Made by a program: the position numbers and the translations under genes
Part shown: one piece after another, positions 1 to 5,012 of the stretch
Numbering within the stretch: position 1 is the stretch's first letter
Layout: each line of letters starts with the position of its first letter
DNA from: Acidobacteriaceae bacterium
GTDB lineage: Bacteria > Acidobacteriota > Terriglobia > Bryobacterales > Bryobacteraceae
Direction: 5' to 3'
NCBI GenBank assembly: GCA_019245255.1
Contig: JAFARV010000917.1
Span: forward strand, 1 to 5,012
DNA: 5,012 nucleotides
The notes under the pieces: model-generated
Databases searched by the model: none
What the model was told of the DNA's origin: nothing
The model's input: only the letters and a program-made list of their open reading frames with translations

Positions 1-136
1 GGACGTTCGGGCGCATTTTGGGTTAGGCGCCCGGACGACTGTAGACGACCTGGAGATACGCTGGCCCAGCGGGATTGTCCAGCACGTTCAGAACGTGAAG
101 GCGGACCAGGTTCTGACTGTCAAAGAGCAACAATAA
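1..136 (+). CDS. C-terminal end of an ASPIC/UnbV-domain protein (CRTAC1/FG-GAP type), 5' truncated by window edge
   Basis: In the frame whose codons begin at position 2, the plus strand reads 44 residues and then a TAA stop at 134-136. The peptide contains HFGLGA (residues 5-10), then VDDLEIRWPSG (14-24), then QNVKADQVLTVKE (30-42). This order, a 'hFGLG' strand, 'v..leirWPSG' and a closing 'nv.adq.ltv.E', is the recognisable end of the ASPIC/UnbV domain. In known members this domain closes proteins built from FG-GAP/VCBS beta-propeller repeats that are generally exported. Nothing of the propeller is visible here, so the total length and the presence of a signal peptide cannot be judged. Its molecular role is not established for most bacterial members; binding of carbohydrate or protein at the cell surface is only a guess. 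The gene runs toward the receptor gene and ends 73 bases from that gene's stop, so the two are convergent. The family call rests on a short but distinctive stretch. Confidence 0.85.
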   Translation, partial: DVRAHFGLGARTTVDDLEIRWPSGIVQHVQNVKADQVLTVKEQQ

Positions 137-209
137 GGCAAAACTCCAATCGCTGCGCTCATGGCTCTGATCAACTGTCAGTTGAGCGCTGATGGCCTTC
201 AAACACTTA
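137..209. terminator. Convergent intergenic gap with nested inverted repeats; weak candidate bidirectional terminator
   Basis: Between the two converging stops lie nested inverted repeats. The outer pair is GCGCTCA (155-161) with TGAGCGC (183-189). Inside it is a perfect odd palindrome, TCAACTG (171-177) and CAGTTGA (179-185) around one central T. CTGA (167-170) with TCAG (178-181) offers a third pairing with a seven-base loop. The outer-plus-CTGA fold and the inner palindrome exclude each other. On the plus strand no T-run follows. On the minus strand the sequence after the outer stem is T-rich (within about 123-145) but interrupted. The location between convergent genes favours a terminator; the lack of a clean U-tract argues for a weak or Rho-assisted one. 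No promoter or small gene is apparent in this gap. Confidence 0.3.
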
Positions 210-3200
210 CTAGAACTCCAACTTCAACTGCAATTGGATTCGCCGGGGACCCAGGATCAGGGCGCCAGGGTTCATAATGCCGAAGTTAGAGGCATTCGGA
301 TTGGTGAATCCGCTCGGGCCGACGTGATTATCGAAGATATGGCGGTTAAAGGCATCGAGCAGACTTACTTGCAACAGAATGTCGCTCCTCTCAGTGATCT
401 GAGTCCGCTTCAATATATTGAAATCCTCGGAGGTGTAGAAGAAGCTTCGGATGGTACCGATGGTGCGGGACATATCTCCCAACTGATAAGCGCCGCCGGC
501 CGCGATACGCGCGGGTGCATTCGGATCTATGAACGCTTTTGCATTGAAGATCGGATCTGTCGCGGGATTGTAGTGGCCACTTAGATACTGCTGGCTCCAG
601 ATAGACTGCCCGGGAACAAGGTCGAAGCGAATACCGCCATCGAAGAACGGGATCCCGGTTGCGCAACAGAAGGATTCCGGCTGCCCGCTATGGTACGTCT
701 GTATTCCGCTAACGGACCAACCACCCACGATCGCGTTTGTAAATCCGCCTTTATTCAGAAATGGCTTGCCTTTCCCAACGGGAAGCTCGTAGATATAGCT
801 GAGGGCTAAGTTTTGCGGTACGTCCTGATTACTTAGTGACTTTTCGTTTTTGAGATTGAAAGGATTCTGAATGGATCCGCCGCCAGCCAGGTTCGCAAAG
901 AACGGCATGATGCTGTCGGCGTCGGTGATGGTTTTCGACCAGGTGTAAGAGGCAAGTAGATTCAGGCCGGCGTGGAAACGGCGCTGCAGTTCAATCTGTA
1001 AAGACTCATAACTCGATTGCCCCAAATTCTCCAGACAACAATCGGTGTTGAGGGCGAAAAATTGGGGATACGGAAGCAGACCTTCAGCAACGGTGCGCGC
1101 ACCCGGGAAGGCGGCATATGGCAGAGAGATTCCGGCCGCTGCAGCTGCTGGAGAATTGATACTTGCACTGAGTAGGGACCCAAGCCCGAAATAGGACGGA
1201 TTCAAGTTATTGATCGGGTCGATGTTGGATCGTAGGTGTGTCGAGTGCTGGCCAACATAGCCCACATCGAGAATGAGGTCTGTCGCGAGCTGCTGCTGAA
1301 TATCGAAGCTCCAGTTATTGACCATCGCAGGACGGCCATTTGAGGGATCGACATATGCATTCGCCGGATTGCCCTGAAAGTTCACCTGCGATGGATCCAG
1401 GTTCGGCGGAGTTGCATAGGCAGGAAATCCAGACGCGAGTGTGAAGGCCGGAGTAAAGCCGTTCGGACTGTTGAACGTGGGGTTCGCCTGGAAGCCTGTC
1501 TGCAAGTCGTTGCCAAAATCCGCGTACGTCAACGCCCCATAGTAGATGGCGAAGCCGCCTCTTAAAACCATCTTGTTGTTGGTGCCCGGCGGAGTCCACG
1601 CGAAGCCAATCCGGGGTGCAAAGTCCTTGTGCCAGGTGTTGGCCCAAGTCTCGTGCACGTTGCCATTACGACCAGGGCCGCTCCCTGCAAACACGAGCGC
1701 ACCGGGCAGACCACCTGCCCCGGGATTCGGCGCCGTTAGGCTGATATTCGATGTGTTCCCATGAGCTTCATATCTCGGCGCGTCGACGTCCCACCTCAGT
1801 CCATAACTGAACGTGAAGTTACTTGTAATCTTGTACGAATCTTGCGCGAACAAAGCATAGTAGTGAGCGAGCCACTTCGCCTGGCTGGCGTAGGCGTTGA
1901 GATTACCGTTATCAACAACTCCCAACAACATACTGGCAACGCCGTTTCCACTTAGACCCGCAGCACCGCCATTTGAACCCGCCGTTTCCGCACGCGCGAA
2001 GTTCAGACTCCCGGATTGGTTATTGATGGAACCGGGCTCGAATATCTGATAGCGGTAGTCAACGCCGAAAGCCATATTGTGCTTGCCTTTGACCCAGTTG
2101 GCAATGTCATTCACGCGCCAGCCGTAGTCAATGGTGTCGTTATCGACGTTGTCCCCGAAGTTGGTGAAGCCCGGCTCACCCAGGCTGATGCTCGGGAACA
2201 TGGGGCCACTCGCGCCTGGAACGCCGAGCGTCTGATTCCAATCCGCGCCGTTACCCAGCCGTACGCCGGCGCCAACGTTCTTGCTGTTTGTGCGATTGAA
2301 CCCCAGGTTGAAATGGTTCAATACAGTAGGGCTAAACGTATAGTCGTCGCCCAGCCGCGACCAATGCGTGAAGAAATCCTGAGCGCGACCTTGGCCCGCG
2401 GGATTGTTCCAGATGGGCGTGGTCGAGTCGCGGTCATTATCACGGGAGGTGTAGGACACAAAAAACTTCTGTTTGTCGCTAACATTCTGGTCGATGCGAA
2501 TTGTTTCGTCCGTGTCCAGAAGCGGGTAGCTCCAGGGGTAAGTGAAGTTGTTTATCAGCGCACTGTTCTGCGGCGCCGGGATGTAAGACAGAATCTTCTG
2601 GCCTTGCGCGGACAGCATCGCCGACGGAATCGCATTTTTCCCGGTTTCGGTCAGGAAAGACGTGCGGCAAGGCGTTCCGTTGACGACCCGGCTTGTCGAT
2701 GGGTCGAAGATCTCACCGGAGTAGATCGGTTCGCCGCAAGGGTTCGAGGCCGCCGGAACAATCACGTCAGCGGTATTGAGCACTTGCGAGAAGTCGCCGT
2801 TCCTCTCAGCCGCCGTGGGAACCGTGCTGGTAGAGGTTCCGCCTTGATTTTGACGATACTGTTCCCACGAGAAGAAGAAAAAGGTCTTGTTCTTGCCGTG
2901 ATAGAGCTTCGGGATCCACACGGGCCCGCCCAACGTCCCGCCATAATCGTTCTGCTTATCCAGCGCGCGAGGCAGGCCGATGTAGTTGTTGTACCAGGTG
3001 TTCGCGTCCAAATCTTCGTTCCGGAAGAGGTCGTAGGCAGTGCCATGGAACGAGTTAGTGCCCGACTTAGTGCTGAAAATCTCGATCCCGCCCGTGGTTC
3101 GTCCGTACTCCGGCGGCATGGTTGAGGTTTCAACCCGGAACTCACTTAGCGCTTCCACCGAAGGGGCAGCCTCATCGAAGGACGAGCCGTTCTCCGATCT

Positions 3201-3842
3201 GTAAGTGCTGGCTCCGTCGAGAAGAACTTCCGTTCCATAATTCTGGCCGCCGGTAATCTTCGATTCGAAGGCTCCTCCGGTCGATGCCCCATTCGAGCCG
3301 GCGCCGTTCGTGCCCGGCCCCACGGTTCCAGGGGTCAGGAAGACAAATGCCTCGGGCGAGCGCATCGATTGCACTGTGCTGCCGAGAGCAAGAGGCAAGT
3401 CGAGCACCTGTTTCGTTGTTACAACCGTGCCGATGTCAGCACTTTCGGTCTGAATTGTTGGCGCGTCGCCCGTGACCGTCACAGTCTGATTTACAGTGCC
3501 CGTCTGCAGCGAGATATTGATACTGCTTACTGTCCCGACCTGAACGATAACGCCCGTCACTTGAGCAGTTGAGAAGCCTGGCGCCGTGGCCGTAATGTCA
3601 TAGCTGCCGATCTTTACGTTGGCTATGCTGTAATTCCCTGCACCACCCGACGTACTCTTGTAGCTCGTGCCGGTCTGTTTCTCCTTGGCGGTTATCTGAG
3701 CGTCCGGAACTGCTGCGCCGGTTGGATCCTGCACTACTCCGGCAATTGAGCCCTCGTTCGTCTGTGCAAGAGCGGCGGCACAGAACGCAACGGCCAGCAC
3801 TGACCTGGTGCCGACCCTCATCTTCCAGTTCCCGTGTAACAT
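210..3842 (-). CDS. TonB-dependent outer-membrane receptor, Oar-like, with carboxypeptidase-regulatory-like N-terminal domain
   Basis: This is a complete 1210-residue protein. Residues 1-26 form a Sec signal peptide (basic n-region, hydrophobic core LAVAFCAAALA, likely cleavage at ALA-Q). Residues 30-115 form a carboxypeptidase-regulatory-like beta-sandwich (GSIAGVVQDPTGAAVPDA; GNYSIANVKIGSYDITA). TVTVTGDAP (120-128) resembles a TonB box. A plug-like region (about 129-290) has LLDG (207-210), EYGRTTGG (245-252) and KSGTNSFHGTAYDLFRN (259-275). The rest is a long beta-barrel with family landmarks NKTFFFFSWEQYR (318-330), FAPRIGFAW (741-749), LLASYTWSK (962-970) and LSYIYELPVGKGKP (1014-1027). 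It ends RRIQLQLKLEF; a terminal Phe is typical of outer-membrane barrels. The length is usual for the acidobacterial family. The ATG is preceded six bases upstream by GAGAGG. A second ATG at codon 8 would also leave a signal peptide but has a poorer site. The gene follows the TPR gene by 22 bases. The family takes up siderophores, glycans or peptides through TonB; the substrate here cannot be told. Six cysteines remain after cleavage (369, 392, 935, 936, 1059, 1060). Confidence 0.95.
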   Translation of the reverse strand: MLHGNWKMRVGTRSVLAVAFCAAALAQTNEGSIAGVVQDPTGAAVPDAQITAKEKQTGTSYKSTSGGAGNYSIANVKIGSYDITATAPGFSTAQVTGVIVQVGTVSSINISLQTGTVNQTVTVTGDAPTIQTESADIGTVVTTKQVLDLPLALGSTVQSMRSPEAFVFLTPGTVGPGTNGAGSNGASTGGAFESKITGGQNYGTEVLLDGASTYRSENGSSFDEAAPSVEALSEFRVETSTMPPEYGRTTGGIEIFSTKSGTNSFHGTAYDLFRNEDLDANTWYNNYIGLPRALDKQNDYGGTLGGPVWIPKLYHGKNKTFFFFSWEQYRQNQGGTSTSTVPTAAERNGDFSQVLNTADVIVPAASNPCGEPIYSGEIFDPSTSRVVNGTPCRTSFLTETGKNAIPSAMLSAQGQKILSYIPAPQNSALINNFTYPWSYPLLDTDETIRIDQNVSDKQKFFVSYTSRDNDRDSTTPIWNNPAGQGRAQDFFTHWSRLGDDYTFSPTVLNHFNLGFNRTNSKNVGAGVRLGNGADWNQTLGVPGASGPMFPSISLGEPGFTNFGDNVDNDTIDYGWRVNDIANWVKGKHNMAFGVDYRYQIFEPGSINNQSGSLNFARAETAGSNGGAAGLSGNGVASMLLGVVDNGNLNAYASQAKWLAHYYALFAQDSYKITSNFTFSYGLRWDVDAPRYEAHGNTSNISLTAPNPGAGGLPGALVFAGSGPGRNGNVHETWANTWHKDFAPRIGFAWTPPGTNNKMVLRGGFAIYYGALTYADFGNDLQTGFQANPTFNSPNGFTPAFTLASGFPAYATPPNLDPSQVNFQGNPANAYVDPSNGRPAMVNNWSFDIQQQLATDLILDVGYVGQHSTHLRSNIDPINNLNPSYFGLGSLLSASINSPAAAAAGISLPYAAFPGARTVAEGLLPYPQFFALNTDCCLENLGQSSYESLQIELQRRFHAGLNLLASYTWSKTITDADSIMPFFANLAGGGSIQNPFNLKNEKSLSNQDVPQNLALSYIYELPVGKGKPFLNKGGFTNAIVGGWSVSGIQTYHSGQPESFCCATGIPFFDGGIRFDLVPGQSIWSQQYLSGHYNPATDPIFNAKAFIDPNAPARIAAGGAYQLGDMSRTIGTIRSFFYTSEDFNILKRTQITERSDILLQVSLLDAFNRHIFDNHVGPSGFTNPNASNFGIMNPGALILGPRRIQLQLKLEF

Positions 3843-3864
3843 TCGAGACCTCTCTCGTTCTCGG
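3843..3864 (-). promoter_or_regulatory. Shine-Dalgarno region of the receptor gene, inside the 22-base intercistronic gap
   Basis: Read on the minus strand, the gap holds AGAGAGG ending at position 3849. It is followed by six bases (TCTCGA) and the ATG at 3842-3840, a near-ideal spacing that supports this start over the ATG at codon 8 (3821-3819). The purine core is flanked by short complementary arms. CGAGA at 3863-3859 or at 3857-3853 can pair with TCTCG at 3848-3844, giving a five-base-pair stem with the Shine-Dalgarno in the loop. The preceding TAG stop of the TPR gene is at 3867-3865. No separate promoter is visible in so short a gap, so the receptor is probably co-transcribed with the TPR gene. 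Confidence 0.6.
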
Positions 3865-5012
3865 CTACTTAGCGTCCGCTTCCGTGGAACGCTTCAGCTT
3901 TTCTTCAAGTTTTTGATTCTGTTCTGCGTCAGCATCTCGCTTGAGACGCAGAAAAGTGTTGAGTGCAAGCCGAGCCTCTTCGGGCTGCTGAGCTCGGCGA
4001 TACAGTTGCGCCAACTGATAATACGATTGCCTCTGAATCTCAGGGTCGATAGCGCCGGACCCATTCACCACCGCCGAAAACTCGTGGATCGCAGCGCGCT
4101 CATCGCCACTCTGCGCCTCAGCTCGTCCGAGTTGATAGTGAGCTTCACGCGATTCGGGATGAGCAGAAACAACTTTTGAAAGCAACTCAATCGCAACTTG
4201 CGATTTTGAGCGCTCGATCGACACAGTGGCCAGCTTATACATCGCTGCGTAGTTCTGCGGGTCCAGCTGCAGTTCCTTTCGATACTCCGCTTCGGCTTGT
4301 TCGAGATGATTGCCCTTCGAGTAAATGTCTCCCAGTTGCTGGTGCAGCCCAGGCTCATCGGGCTTCGACTCCATGGCGAGTTTGGCCTCGTTGGCCGCAT
4401 CGTCCAGGCGATCCGCCTGCTCGAACGAGTCCGCCAGCACCTGATGAATGCGCCAGGACTTCGGGTCGGCCTCGTACATGCGCTGGTAGGTCTCTTTCGA
4501 CAGCTGCATATACGCTTTGCCCAAATGATAGAGGATGTCAACGTCTTTGGGTTTCAACTTGGCGGCTTTTTCGAGGTCTTGCGTCGCTGCGGCCGAATCA
4601 CCATTCCCCAATTCCGCAATACCCAGCCACATAATGGCCGTAACATTGGCAGGTTCCTGTGCAACCGCCTGCTTCAAAGCTGCCACTGCTTGCGGAAAAC
4701 GATCCAGGCGATAGGATGCGATGCCGAGAAACAGATCGGCGCCGCGTAAATTCGGCTTCAGCTTCAAAGCCCGGCTGAGTTCGTCGGCGGCATCCTGGGC
4801 ACGACCCTGTTGAAGACGAACGACTCCTAAATTAAAGTGCGCTTCCGCCACGTTCGGGTTATCGGCGACACAGGTGGAGAACTCATTGGCAGCCGTCTCG
4901 AGCTGTCCCGAGCGCATGGCGTTCGCACCGAGCACACATGACGAGCCGCCGTCCTGAGCGCGGGCGGCATGAGCGGCTAAACACAGTAATAGGGAAGATC
5001 TGAGCGCTACAG
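3865..5012 (-). CDS. Exported tetratricopeptide-repeat (TPR) protein, N-terminus cut by window edge
   Basis: The frame is open from the window edge to TAG at 3867-3865. The first whole codon read (5010-5008) is Val (GTA). The protein starts VALRSSLLLCLAAHAARA and then QDGG, a Sec signal peptide with an AxA cleavage site (cut after the codon at 4959-4957). The true start therefore lies just beyond the window, and the GTG at 4935-4933 is internal. Numbered from that Val, TPR units cover about 1-28, 29-62, 63-96, 97-130, 131-159 (short), 160-193, 194-227, 228-261, 262-299 and 300-336. A charged, probably helical tail follows (337-356). Typical TPR positions are clear, e.g. AHFNLGVVRLQQGR with a closing LKLKPN, and LHQQLGDIYSKGNHLEQAE with LQLDPQ. 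There is no lipobox, enzyme domain or membrane segment besides the signal. TPR solenoids bind proteins or peptides; here the place of action would be the periplasm or cell surface. The gene lies 22 bases upstream of the receptor in the same direction, suggesting a partner role. The mature protein has only two cysteines, 23 residues apart at the N-terminus. Confidence 0.93.
   Translation of the reverse strand, partial: VALRSSLLLCLAAHAARAQDGGSSCVLGANAMRSGQLETAANEFSTCVADNPNVAEAHFNLGVVRLQQGRAQDAADELSRALKLKPNLRGADLFLGIASYRLDRFPQAVAALKQAVAQEPANVTAIMWLGIAELGNGDSAAATQDLEKAAKLKPKDVDILYHLGKAYMQLSKETYQRMYEADPKSWRIHQVLADSFEQADRLDDAANEAKLAMESKPDEPGLHQQLGDIYSKGNHLEQAEAEYRKELQLDPQNYAAMYKLATVSIERSKSQVAIELLSKVVSAHPESREAHYQLGRAEAQSGDERAAIHEFSAVVNGSGAIDPEIQRQSYYQLAQLYRRAQQPEEARLALNTFLRLKRDADAEQNQKLEEKLKRSTEADAK

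Noticed and set aside
192..584. Plus-strand open frame of 130 codons just after the convergent gap
   Set aside because: It is antisense to the receptor's C-terminus. Its LQLQLQL stretch is the complement of the alternating terminal barrel strand and shows no independent gene signal.
2875..2890. Homopolymer-like tract encoding FFFF in the receptor as a possible frameshift or phase-variable site
   Set aside because: The frame continues intact on both sides, and the NKTFFFFSWEQYR stretch is a normal conserved motif of this receptor family.
2016..3125. A 369-codon open frame on the plus strand, antisense to the receptor gene
   Set aside because: It lies wholly inside the receptor gene. Its translation has no recognisable domain and is rich in Arg and Val as expected of an antisense reading of a GC-rich gene, while the minus-strand protein has unmistakable family motifs throughout.
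3765..3842. Lipoprotein signal in the receptor (Cys at residue 21, AFC) or in the TPR protein (LLLC, GSSC)
   Set aside because: None matches a lipobox: Phe or Leu occupies the position before Cys where a small residue is needed, and GSSC lacks the upstream Leu/Val/Ile. Both signals fit ordinary signal peptidase I cleavage.
4065..4749. Further frames over the TPR gene on both strands (4065-4541 minus; 4176-4634 and 4297-4749 plus)
   Set aside because: They overlap the TPR coding frame completely and show no domain, while the TPR frame has ten consecutive repeat units.
4933..4935. GTG as the true start of the TPR protein
   Set aside because: The open frame upstream encodes a convincing signal peptide with an AxA-Gln cleavage site, so this codon is an internal valine.

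Overview
This window most likely comes from an Acidobacteriota (Acidobacteria) genome, or a near relative assembled from soil. The main evidence is a very large TonB-dependent receptor of the Oar-like type, with an N-terminal carboxypeptidase-regulatory-like domain, that carries the sequence signatures of the expanded acidobacterial family. An exported TPR protein and an ASPIC/UnbV-type protein beside it fit the same assignment. Base composition is moderately GC-rich (judged by eye, not computed). No mobile element, RNA gene or CRISPR array was seen.

Layout: (1) Positions 1-136, plus strand: the last 44 codons of a gene whose product ends in an ASPIC/UnbV domain. These proteins usually carry upstream FG-GAP/VCBS beta-propeller repeats and are often named CRTAC1-family. 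This fragment is too short for a simple ORF listing but is clear on translation. (2) Positions 137-209: a 73-base convergent intergenic gap with nested inverted repeats, a weak candidate terminator. (3) Positions 210-3842, minus strand: a complete 1210-residue TonB-dependent receptor. (4) Positions 3843-3864: a 22-base gap holding a good Shine-Dalgarno for the receptor. (5) Positions 3865-5012, minus strand: an exported protein made almost wholly of TPR repeats. Its signal peptide is visible up to the window edge and its start codon lies just outside. No stretch over 300 bases lacks a gene.

The TPR gene is transcribed first and the receptor follows 22 bases later, so the two probably form one transcription unit. 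From family knowledge, the receptor would sit in the outer membrane and import, or act as a gate for, a substrate not identifiable from sequence. The TPR protein would act in the periplasm or on the cell surface as a scaffold or partner. The ASPIC/UnbV gene converges on them and is not co-transcribed. This grouping of receptor, secreted TPR protein and ASPIC/UnbV protein is the most interesting aspect of an otherwise ordinary region. I see no strong sign of a wholly new system.
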